From NCBI GenBank assembly GCA_000818945.1, contig KN805371.1:1116696-1180695 (forward strand): a stretch of DNA of 64,000 nucleotides, given 5' to 3'. This DNA comes from Schizochytrium sp. CCTCC M209059 (taxonomy: Eukaryota; Sar; Bigyra; Thraustochytrida; Thraustochytriidae). The notes below the pieces were generated by a model. It saw only the letters and a program-made list of their open reading frames with translations, ran no database searches and was not told the origin of the DNA. Both the position numbers and the translations under genes were made by a program. This document shows, one piece after another, positions 38,062 through 47,918 of this stretch (positions within the stretch are counted from its first letter, which is position 1; every line of letters starts with the position of its first letter).

Positions 38062-38940
38062 ATGCTCGCCATGACGACGACGCTTGGCGGTCGGCGACTG
38101 GCGGGTCTCGCGACAAAGCCCGCGACCCTGCGCGCTCTGAGCGGCGAGGCGAGCGCAGCGGCGGCCAAGGCCAGCAGCGGCGTTTCGTACAAGGGTAGAA
38201 AGCGGTTTTACAAGCGCGCAGAAGCCGTGCAGGGCGCTGACGAGCCGGACAAGTATTTTGTAGAGCTCGATGGCCGCAAGCTTCGTACGCCGTACCGGCA
38301 GCTTGTGGAACTCCCAACCGAAGCCCTCGCGCACGGCGTTGCCAACGAGTGGCATTTGCAAAAGGAGGAAATCCAGCCATCGTCAATGCCGCTCATGACA
38401 ATGGCTTGCACGGCGATCGACACGACGGAGATGCGCAGACCCATTGTTGTCGAGGAGCTGCTCCGCTTTCTCAGCACGGACACTGTGCTCTTCCCCGGTC
38501 ACCCGGACGAAACGGAGGCAAACTTGGTCGATATGCAGGAAGATCTGTGGTCGCCTCTTGTAGAGTGGATGGGCGAGCGCTTTGGCCCCGTCAATGTTTG
38601 CGAGCACTTGCGCATCCCACCGCACCCCGAGGCCACGACCAAGGCGGTCGAGGAATATCTCCAGAACCTCGATCCATGGACGCTGACGGGAATCGAGAAC
38701 CTGACGTCTGGCTGCAAGTCGCTCATTATTCCTCTGGCTCTCCACCACGGCAAGATTGACGTCAAGACCGCAATCAAGGCGTCTCGCGTCGAGGAAGAGC
38801 ACCAGCTCACTGCATGGGGGCTCGTGGAGGGTGGCCACGATGTTGACCGCGCCAACACCATTTCTCAGGTTGCTGCAGGAGCTGTCTTTTTGCGTCTTTG
38901 CCGACCTCCTCTCGCCGCGGCCGCTGCCAGTGAGCGATAA
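38062..38940 (+). CDS. ATP12: Mitochondrial F1-ATPase assembly factor ATP12
   Basis: 292 aa from ATG 38062. The first 45 residues are Arg/Ala/Ser/Thr-rich and free of acidic residues until about 35, fitting a mitochondrial targeting sequence. The mature part matches ATP12/ATPAF2: KRFYKRAEAV, VELDGRKLRTPYRQLVELPT, VANEWHLQKEEIQPSSMPLM, RFLSTDTVLFPG, and the C-terminal ASRVEEEHQLTAWGLVEGGH. ATP12 chaperones the F1 alpha subunit in the matrix until the alpha3beta3 ring forms. Length is typical. The Glu and Trp of the EEHQ..WG motif, known to matter in this family, are present. Complete gene, single exon. Confidence 0.95.
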   Translation: MLAMTTTLGGRRLAGLATKPATLRALSGEASAAAAKASSGVSYKGRKRFYKRAEAVQGADEPDKYFVELDGRKLRTPYRQLVELPTEALAHGVANEWHLQKEEIQPSSMPLMTMACTAIDTTEMRRPIVVEELLRFLSTDTVLFPGHPDETEANLVDMQEDLWSPLVEWMGERFGPVNVCEHLRIPPHPEATTKAVEEYLQNLDPWTLTGIENLTSGCKSLIIPLALHHGKIDVKTAIKASRVEEEHQLTAWGLVEGGHDVDRANTISQVAAGAVFLRLCRPPLAAAAASER

Positions 38941-39258
38941 TAGTAAAAGTCATTTTACAAGATGATCATGCTGTGCTCTCCCCTGTCTCCTGTTGTCCAC
39001 AAGTAAGAAGAAAAAGGAAAGAAAAAGTAGACCAAAAGAAGCAACTTGAAGGCACGCCAACAGCAACCAATCTTGTGATAGTAAGATAGTAAGAAAAAGG
39101 AGGACCACGTAGTAGGCCTAGCCGTGGTAAGTAAAGGGTGAGGAAAAATAACTCTTCTGTCATTGGTGTTTTTCTATCTGAAAGCAAGCACCCATGTTGC
39201 GGGGCGTAGAAAGAGCGCGTGGCGCAAAGGTGGGCAATCGAGTAGCGCAACCTCAGGT
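38941..39258. other. Intergenic region between convergent 3' ends
   Basis: 318 bp of AT-richer DNA between ATP12 (+) and the H+-pyrophosphatase (-). I see nothing structured in it beyond likely 3' untranslated sequence. Confidence 0.6.
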
Positions 39259-39961
39259 TTAGCTGCTCTGGTGCCAGTTGATGAGGCCGTGGCCGTTGTT
39301 GACGACCGTGAAGAAGTCGGCAAAGACGACACTGAGAATGGCCATGAGCTTCATGACAATGTTGAGCGCCGGACCCGAGGTGTCCTTGAGCGGGTCACCA
39401 ACAGTGTCGCCAACGACGGCGGCCTTGTGCACCTCCGAGTTCTTGCCCATCTGGACGCCATCAACGTAGACGCAGCCCTTCTCGACGTACTTCTTGGCGT
39501 TATCCCAGGCACCACCAGTGTTGGAGGCCGAGATGGCCATCTGCACAGCCGAGGAGATGGAGCCCGCAAGGAGACCAGCGACAGCCGAGGTGCCAAAGAG
39601 GATACCGGTGATGAGCGGGGTGCTCATGACGAGGACACCCGGGAGGATCATCTCGCGGAGCGAGGCGTTGGTGGAGATCTCAATGCAGCGGGCATGGTCG
39701 GGGGGGCTGTGGCCAGGCTCGCCGGTGAGGAGACCCGGGATGGTGTCGAACTGGCGCTTGACCTCCTTGACCATCTCGTTGGCGGCGACACCGACGGACT
39801 TCATGGTCATGGCCGTGAACCAGTAGGGGATGAGGGCACCGACGAGGAGGGCAGCAAAGATGACGGGGGAAAGGATGGAGACGTCCTTTTGCTCGAGGCC
39901 AGCACGCTTGGTGAAGGCGCCAAAGAGGGCAAGACCGACGAGGCAGGCGCTTCCGATGGCA

Positions 39962-39994
<33 letters not shown>

Positions 39995-41517
39995 GCAGCG
40001 TCGAGGGCGTCAGTCACGTCGCGGACCTCCTCGGGGAGGCCGGTCATCTCGGCGATGCCACCAGCGTTATCGCAAATGGGGCCGTAGACGTCAATGGTGA
40101 GGCCAGTGGCGAGCGTGCCGAGCATACCGAGGGCAGCGAGGGCGACGCCGAACATGTCGAGAAGCGTAAAGGAAAAGTACACGACGGCGGCGAGGAGGAA
40201 GACCGGGATGATGGCGCTCTTGTAGCCGAGGGCGAGACCGTAGATGATGTTGGTGGCGGCACCAGTCTCGCACGACTGGGCGACCTCGCGGGTGGGCTCG
40301 TACGAGTGGCTGGTGTAGAACTCGGTGATGAAGCCAATGAGGCAGCCGGCCCAGAGACCAGACCAGATGCAGGCGCAGGCCATGATCGGGGTGCCGCTGA
40401 TGACGCCGCCGGCAACGTTGTCAATGTGGAACGAAGAAGGGAGCGCGACAAAGGCGACGGGGAGGACGGCAATGGTGGTGAGGAGCGTGGAGACACCAAT
40501 CTGGACCTTGAGCACCTTCTCGACATCGGACTCCTGCTTGACGGGAGCGAAGTTGGTGGCGACGAACGAGGTGAGGATGCACATGAGGAGGCCGACGGCG
40601 GAGATCATAACGGGGAACATGACGGCGCTCCAGCCAGCCTCGCGGAGGCCAGCCGAGGAGGAGGCGACAATGAGGGCGGCGCACGAGGCCTCGGCGAAGG
40701 AGCCAAAGAGATCAGAGCCCATACCGGCGACATCACCGACGTTGTCGCCGACGTTGTCCGCAATGGTGGCGGGGTTGCGGGGGTCGTCCTCGGGGATGCC
40801 GCTCACGACCTTGCCGGCAAGATCGGCACCAACATCGGCGGCCTTGGTGTAGATACCACCACCGACGCGGCCAAAGAGGGCAATGGAGCTGCCACCGAGA
40901 CCAAAGCCGGCGACGCACTCAAAGAGGGCCTTGTACTGCTTATCGTCGTCAAAGTGGTAGACCTTGTTGTAGGCCATGCAGAGCGCGTAGAGCACAACGA
41001 GGCCGAGACCGCAGAGGGCATAGCCCATGACGCCACCGGCGCGGAAGGCAGTGTTGAACGAGCCGGTCCACGGGTTGGCGGGGTCCATGGCCATGACGGT
41101 GGTGCGGGCGTTGCTGAAGACGGCGACCTTCATGCCGAGGTATCCGCTGACAATGGAGGTCAGGGAGCCGACGACGAAGGCGAGGGCGGTGAGGGCGCCC
41201 TGCTCCCAGGCCCAGTGGTCGCCCACATACGAGGTGAGGACGAGAACGACCGAGCCGAAGAGCACGACGAAGATGAGGCAGATCTTGTACTCGGCAAAGA
41301 GGAAGCTATCGGCGCCCTCGCGGATGGCGTTGTAGATCTCGAGCATGCGGGCCGAGGCATCGCCGTCGGCGAGCAGGCGGAACGAGTTGTCGGACGAGCT
41401 CGACTCATCGAGCTTGACGGCGGCAACCATGCGGAACTGAATGTAGGCAAAGATCATGCCCACCACGCCGGAGGCGAGGATGAGCACCGAGGTGCCCACA
41501 TCGACGGAGCCGGTCAT
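39259..41517 (-). CDS. K+-type vacuolar H+-translocating inorganic pyrophosphatase
   Basis: 752 aa from ATG 41517. About 16 hydrophobic segments. The substrate-binding loop carries KAADVGADLAGKVVSGIPED and then DPRNPATIADNVGDNVGDVA, the PPi/Mg2+ site with its conserved Asp and Lys residues. The segment GNTTAAIGKGFAIGSA has Ala in the position that is Lys in K+-independent (type II) enzymes, so this is predicted to be a K+-dependent type I pump. The C-terminal motif GGAWDNAKKYVEKG followed by HKAAVVGDTVGDPLKDTSGP completes the active site. It hydrolyses PPi to acidify vacuoles or acidocalcisomes. Codon bias is stronger towards G/C third positions than in neighbouring genes, consistent with high expression. 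Complete, single exon. Confidence 0.97.
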
Positions 41518-42317
41518 CGTGCCGGTTCTCTCGGAACGGGTTTAACGGGTGGGAGGTGAGGCGAGGCGAGGCGAAAGCTCGGCTTCGCTGGCTACGTCAA
41601 GAGAAATAAAGCAAGCAAGCAAGTAAGCAAACAAAATGCGTGGTCGTCAGTCCTCCGTCCTTTTTCCTCTCCTTTTGCGTCATGCATCCGTCCATCCATT
41701 CATTCACTCGTCCTCGGGTGCGGCGCCGTGCGCGGCGGCGACGATGACGACGACGACATCGCCTAGGGCGCCCCCCCTCTTCTCGCTCTGTGCGCGATAA
41801 CGCACGCGAGCAAGCGCGCGAGAGAGAGTACCCGTATCCATGGAGCGGACGGCGAGCGAGGCGCAGCGTCGGCGCCCAATCGTCTATTTCGCGCCCGGTC
41901 GATCTCTCCGCCGGCGGTCGCGGCGGCGACGGGCGCGTGGCGAGGGGGCGCGGGCGCGGGGAGGTGCGCGTGGGCGCGCGAGGCGGGGGCCCGAAATCAA
42001 GCAAACAGCCGGGGCCAACTGCAGGCAAGGTTTTGGAAAGAGAAGTTTGTAGGTATAAGTCACTCACTGTCAGTCAGTGGCTGGCAGGCAGGCAGGCAGG
42101 GACTCGCTTTTCTTCTTTTCCTTTTTTTTTTTTCCTTTGTAGAGACTCTGCTTATACACCATTACGCCGAGTCGCGGGCAGTGCGTATCGTGCAGCGCAG
42201 AGAAAGAAACAAAGAGTGGCCACGGAGGCTGGCGACTGGCTGCAGCCGCTCCGCAGCGCTCCGCTGCACTCCACACCTCTGGCAGCGGCGCCGCGTCACG
42301 GCGGCGAGCAGAGAGCA

Positions 42318-42373
42318 GAGGCGAGCCGAGCCGAGCCGAGCCGAGCCGAGCCAAGGCAAAAGATTTGAAAAGC

Positions 42374-42414
<41 letters not shown>

Positions 42415-42415
42415 A
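42318..42415. repeat. (GCCGA)n and (GAAA)n arrays
   Basis: About seven GCCGA units near 42318-42352 and about ten GAAA units at 42374-42415, in the pyrophosphatase upstream region. Confidence 0.9.
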
Positions 42416-42829
42416 GGCGGGGATTTTGAAATCCTGAATTCGGGGCGTTTGAATCCTTGGATGGATGGATGGACTCGGATGGATGGGTTGATTTGAACCC
42501 AAGCAAGGTTTGAAACAACGGCGCCGGCGCCGAGGACGCGGAGCAGAGCGGCATGGAGCGCGGCGAGGAGGACGACGCCGAGGACGCCGAGGACGTCGCG
42601 GCCGGCACGGCGGTCGCGCGAGGCCGCATTCCACTCCGGGCTTCGGGAGGCAGGCAGCGGCCGCGGCGCAGTGCAGGTGCAGAGGGGGGTGCAGGCGGTG
42701 CAGGCTCGAGCGAGTCTCAGCCAGGGCTGCAGGACGCGACAACGCTCGCTCGCGTGGAGGGGGAGGAGACGTGATGCAGCGCGATGCCGCCAAGCGACGC
42801 CAAGCCAAGCGATGATGTGCGAGGATGCG

Positions 42830-42893
42830 CAATGCAATGCAGCGCAATGCAGCGCAATGCAGCGCAATGCGACGCGATGCGATGCGATGCGAT
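42830..42893. repeat. GCAATGCAGC / GCGATGC tandem repeats
   Basis: Four decamer units of AATGCAGCGC type followed by four GATGC pentamers. Short, near-perfect. Confidence 0.88.
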
Positions 42894-43902
42894 GCGGATG
42901 CTCCAGCAACGGCTGCGGCCGGGGAGCCCCCGGAGATCTGCCATCGCAGAAAGATTCTCGCCGTCCAATACAAGCAAGGCGCTCGACAGCGAGGCCACGA
43001 GCTCGCACGCCGCAGTCGGCCAGCGTGAGCGAGGGCTTGGCGGAGGACCAGAAGCGGCGCGCAGGCGGCTGCCGGGGGCGATCGAGTCGAGCCGAGTCGT
43101 GTCGAGTCGAGCCGAGCCAAGTCGGAAGATGTGCAGCGCCTGCAGGACAGCGCAGTGCAGCTGCGCAGCACCTCCGTCCCGCCTTCTAGGCCGTAGCTGC
43201 GTGCAACCGGAGCTGTGCCTTCGTCGTCGCAGCGCTGGCCAAAATACATGACATCATCATCCCCGGTCGCTATAAAATGGCAGCTGCAACGGCTGATGAA
43301 AACGAGAACGACCAACCCGAGCGACTCCGAGTCCGAAGCGTCCGAGCCGTCGGCGGCGCCTAAGAAGGTGAGGTGAGAGAAGTCAAGCCCGGGCACAACG
43401 CAAAAGCTCCATTGATGAGTGGAGGCGGCGCTCGGGGGACACCGGGCGCGTGGCAGCACGTGGATGGTCGGCGACTGTGGAGTCGAGACGAAGGGGAGAG
43501 AGACCCAAAAAAAATCCCCTCCCTCCTGGCTTGACTGACCTGGAGGGAGGATGGGAATGAATAAATGAATGGTTGGATGGATGGATAGCCAAGCAGGGTG
43601 GACAGCAAGATGAAATGGGTGGCTGGTGATGGTAGTGACTCGTCGAAGTGTTGGCCATCAAAGAAGTCAAAAAGTCCGAGCCAACCACCTTAATGTGAAT
43701 GTGATGGCCAAAAAAGGTCGCCGATGACGGACGGCCAAGCTGCCAGGCTGATTGATTGGTGGAACGGCGAAGCAATGATTCTGCTGCGGACTCATTCATG
43801 CTTCTTGCGACAAAAGTGAGAAAGAAGAATTTTCTAAGAAAAGAAAATGGGAGATGAATCACACACGAAATTGGTAAAAACTATGCGCGCTTTTCCGCTA
43901 CT

Positions 43903-45859
43903 CTAGGCCTGTGGCTTCTTCTGCACGGTAAGCTCATTCTTGAGAGCGCTGTGAACCATCTGAATAGCCTGCTCCAGCTTGGACTGCGCGTCGGCAGCCA
44001 CCTGAATCTGAGCAGCCGTGCGGTAGCGAGGGTCTTCGCAATTCTTGTCAGGTTGTCTGGTAATGACAATGCGCGCGCCACACACCTGCTGGATCATGAG
44101 GACAGTCCGGCCCGAAGGTCCCATGAGCCGTCCGAGCACGCTCGTACGAATGCGCATGGTGCGCGTGTATTGTAGGTTCATCGGAAAGTAGCTAATCACC
44201 TCGCAAGTGAAAAACTCCTCGGGTGCAGAAGGCGCGCGCACCAGCTTGCGAGGCATGCCTTGCCGATCAGGCCAACCCGCCGCGCAACTGGGCGGCGAGT
44301 TGTCAAAACCACCGCAACCTGTCTGCACGCATGGAAGCGCCTCAAACACCTTGTGCGCAAGCTCTGGCGATGCCATGTCCACGACGACAGAACCCACCTT
44401 AGAACCATCTTTTCGCTCACTCCAGCGGATCTGACGCACTTCCATGGTCGACTCGTCTTCCTTGGCATCCTCAGGCAGACGCTCGCTCACCAGCGCGCGA
44501 ACTCCATCTTCGTCTGCGCTCACCGGAAGTAGATGAAAGGTAAGTCGCGCGCGATAGCGGTCCGGAATCTTCTTGAAAAGGTACGGCAGGGCCACCTTGC
44601 GCGACTTGGACAGCTCCAAAAGCTTGAACATCACGCGAATCGACCATTCTGCATCCGCAACACTATCGTGCGCCTCGCCACTTTCCTGGAATTGCTCCAA
44701 CTCGCGCTGATCGTGCAAAACTGCCACAGCTGCGTCCTTGAGGGAGAGGGTCATGTGAGGTAGATTTCGAACGCCGCAAAGCGCAGTGGTGTCCACAGTA
44801 TTGCCGTGCCAGAGACACAGTGCACCGTAGTCAGACCAAAGCGAGTGGCCCACCACAATGTCCGTGCTTCGAACGTGATCTGTCACAAGATTCTGCGCTT
44901 CTTCAAACGAAAGTTTGGCCTCATCGAGGTGCTTTTGCTCAATGCCACTCACATGCGTTAGCAAATCCACCACTTGCAAAGTGTCGGGAATCTTGACGTA
45001 CTCATCAAAGAGGACCTTGAACTCCGTCTTGGTGCCGAAAGCACCGACTCGCGTCGGTGTGCACTCAACGAGACTCACGCGGGCCAGCACAGAGGTCGGC
45101 TGTACGTTTGCGTCATCAACCTGTGCGACAGGCTTGCACAGGACCATCTCACAATCGAGACCAAACAAGCGGGGACCTTTGTTCGCTTTATCGTTGTCGT
45201 CGTCGCTGTCGTTGTCGTCGTCCTTGTTGTCGTCTCCTTGCGTCCTCCTTTTCGTCGTAGCCTTGGTTTCGATCCAGTTTTCCTTGTCAAAACGTTCCAG
45301 CAAAGGGTCATAGTAACGAGCCCAGCTTGGCTCGGTGCTCGTGAGCTCCACGAGATCCACAACATCGCGCATCGATTCATTGTCGATCTTGCTTGCGTCC
45401 AGCTTCGGACGTGCTTGCGGCCGCCGCGTGCTCCATGTGGTGGCCTCGTCCATACCCTCGGTAGATTTGAACATTTTGCGATCGACTGACTTTGGTGGTG
45501 CGTGCTCCGCCAGACGCACGGGTCGCGCGCGAAGTGTTTTAATGAGAGGCTTGTTCGCTACCGCAGCCTCCGCGGCAGCCTTGGCGGCGTTCTGGGATTC
45601 CAGCGCCAAGTCTGCTTTCGCCTTTGCCGATGCAGCGGCAGTGTCATCTTGCTGACGCTTATTGTCACGTTGTCGCTCGCGCCGTTGCTTCTTCTTGGCG
45701 CGTCGTTTATTTGCAAGACCTTCAGCAGCGACGACCTGGCCAGACTGCGTGGGTTCCGATGCGGCTGCAGGCTCCTCGATCGGCCTCTTGCGCTTGGCTC
45801 CAGTGACCGTCGCAGGATTCGCATTGGACACTTGCGAGCGCAGCGGGGTTCGCGATTGA

Positions 45860-45894
<35 letters not shown>

Positions 45895-46263
45895 CTGTTG
45901 CCTGGGCTGTTGCTGCGGCTTGGGTGCCGTCAACGTTGAGGCGGACCGCACGAGGTCTGAAAGGGATCCAAAGCCTCCTTGAGGGGTTGCCGCGGCCGTC
46001 CTTAAGGCCGCTGCCGCGCGCTTTTTCTCCGCAGCAAGGCGGTCTTCGGGGCTGACAAAATTAAGAGGCTGCGCAGGAAGACCGTCTTCGAGCACGGCGG
46101 CATCGTACGCTCTCGCGGCCTTCTCCGCTGTCGGGTAGAGCGACTTGAGCCAGCTCCGCTTGCCGTCGTTCCTGTAGTACCTAGCGCGCCATTTTTTCTC
46201 CTGCTTGTGGAACACCACGCCAGTAAACTTGCGCTGCAGCTCTTTAATCTCCTTATCTGACAT
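43903..46263 (-). CDS. AP2-domain + DEDDh exonuclease + KH-domain fusion protein
   Basis: 786 aa from ATG 46263 (the open frame runs to a GTG further up). Residues about 8-58 match the AP2/ERF DNA-binding fold: FTGVVFHKQEKKWRARYY, RSWLKSLYPTAEKAARAYD, then LNF. A low-complexity linker includes a poly-Gln run at about 130-150 and Lys/Arg-rich nuclear-localisation-like clusters. A DEDDh 3'-5' exonuclease of the REXO/Rex type follows: GLDCEMV (Asp-x-Glu, about 370), VVGHSLWSDYGALCLWHGNT and AHDSVADAEW (catalytic His and Asp, about 535), so all four metal ligands plus the His are present. Near the C-terminus a type-I KH domain has GRLMGPSGRTVLMIQQVCG (about 710-760), with the GxxG loop reading GPSG. 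Predicted nuclear RNA exonuclease with an added DNA-binding or protein-binding AP2 module. This combination is not known to me. Confidence 0.9.
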
Positions 46264-46600
46264 TGTCCTCCGCGCTCCCGTGGCCGCCCTCCGCGCGCTC
46301 GTCCCAGCCAGCGCCACCGGTTTGCTCGCCCCGCTTGCAAGGCGCTCGTCGAGTTCCCAGAGCTAGTTGCATGACCACCCAAGACCCCGACCCTTGTACG
46401 GGGCGGGCCCTCATTTAGCATGGCATCCGTGCTTCACGTGGTGCAATAATGATGAAAGGTGCGGCAGTTGGCGCGACACATAAAACGAACGGACGCCCGC
46501 AACGATTGGACCTGTGCTCCTTGACACGAGGGAGCTCCTCGCTGTCTTGCTAACCTTGCTTGTGCTTGCGTTTGGGCACGATTCCTGACTTGCTTGCTTT

Positions 46601-46906
<306 letters not shown>

Positions 46907-47637
46907 CAGACAAGCTGGCTCACTCACCATCATGCTCAAACAAGCTTCTTGCTCAACAAGCATAGCTAGCTAGCTTGCTTATAGCTTGCCTACAGCTTGC
47001 AGCTGCGGATGCTGGCTGCTACTGGCTGGTGCTGCGGCCTTGCGCAAACCACCGACCGGCGACCGCCCGAGCCAGCCAAACAGTCAGGACGCTGGCCAGC
47101 AGCAGAGCAGCCACCAGTGCTAGCTGGGGGCAGCGAAGCGTGCCCCGGAATCGCTCAGGAACACCGGAGGCAGCGTCCCTGCGCCTCCTCTTGCTTGTGG
47201 CTGTCTTGTGGCCGCGGGACCTGGCGGACCCCGGCTAGGTGTGGACTTGCTGCGGGGCTCGATCCTCACATGCACTTGGTCCACATCGCCCCTAAGAAGA
47301 AGCTCACTGCGGGACATCGCTGAAGGGGAATGTCAGTTGCTTTGTATGACCAATACATTACAGGGCTGCCGACCCACACGGGGTGCGGCACTCGTCCGTT
47401 CGCTCTGCGTCCCTTCCCCTGCTTTTAATTATGGGAAGGGAGGGGTGGGGTTATTGAGGAGTAGGTGCGGGGTGCGGGAGGTACTCCCCTTAAATACCAC
47501 TGGCGGAATTTATGGCTGGAGATTCAGGTTTTCGGGAAATAAAACCGCCTATAGCTTTGCTCGACAAGCAAGATGTTCCCCAAGTTCCTTGCCAAGTGAC
47601 GGGTTTTGTGCTGGCTGGGGATCGAGCCTCTGGCCCC

Positions 47638-47675
47638 GCACCGGCAAGGATCCCCGCACCGGCAAGGATCCCCGC
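47638..47675. repeat. 17-bp tandem repeat CACCGGCAAGGATCCCCG
   Basis: Two adjacent near-perfect copies of a 17-bp unit (CCGGCAAGGATCCCCGCA) upstream of histidine kinase 2, inside the leader region. Confidence 0.85.
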
Positions 47676-47918
47676 ACCTCAAAGCTATCGGCTTCCGCAA
47701 ATGCGAAACTAGCTTTCGCCGGAAAGCTGGCTTGCCAACTAAACAGGGCCTCTGCAGGGAGGCGCTCCAGCAGCCTCAGGCAGCCTCGAGCAGACCCAAC
47801 ACGTGGAGGCTCTTGCGCCGCGCCCTGCGAGAGCGCGCAAGCGCGGCACGCGAGGCGAGCGCGGCGAGCGCGGCGAGCGCGGCGAGCGCGGCGAGCGCGG
47901 GCGGAGGGCGTCGACGCG

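Larger units (their letters stand above)
41518..43902. other. 2.4-kb intergenic region rich in simple repeats
   Basis: Promoter side of the pyrophosphatase and 3' side of the exonuclease gene. It includes GGCAG runs (about 42083-42100), (GCCGA)n (about 42318-42352), (GAAA)n (about 42374-42415), GGAT repeats (about 42460-42490) and GCAATGCAGC/GCGATGC repeats (about 42830-42893). A TATA-like CTATAAAATGG at about 43270 precedes an ATG at 43296 whose 24-codon frame ends at a GTGAGG donor-like site; I could not find a following exon. No supported gene. Confidence 0.5.

Noticed and set aside
39163..41559. 798-codon plus-strand frame opposite the H+-pyrophosphatase
   Set aside because: A shadow of the strongly G/C-biased pyrophosphatase gene; the true gene is clear on the minus strand.
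43296..43367. ATG frame ending at a GTGAGG donor (MKTRTTNPSDSESEASEPSA)
   Set aside because: It looks like a first exon after a TATA-like box, but I found no matching following exon before the convergent exonuclease gene.
42070..43459. Minus- and plus-strand frames in the pyrophosphatase upstream region
   Set aside because: Simple-repeat translation with Arg/Cys/Ala bias. No conserved motif.
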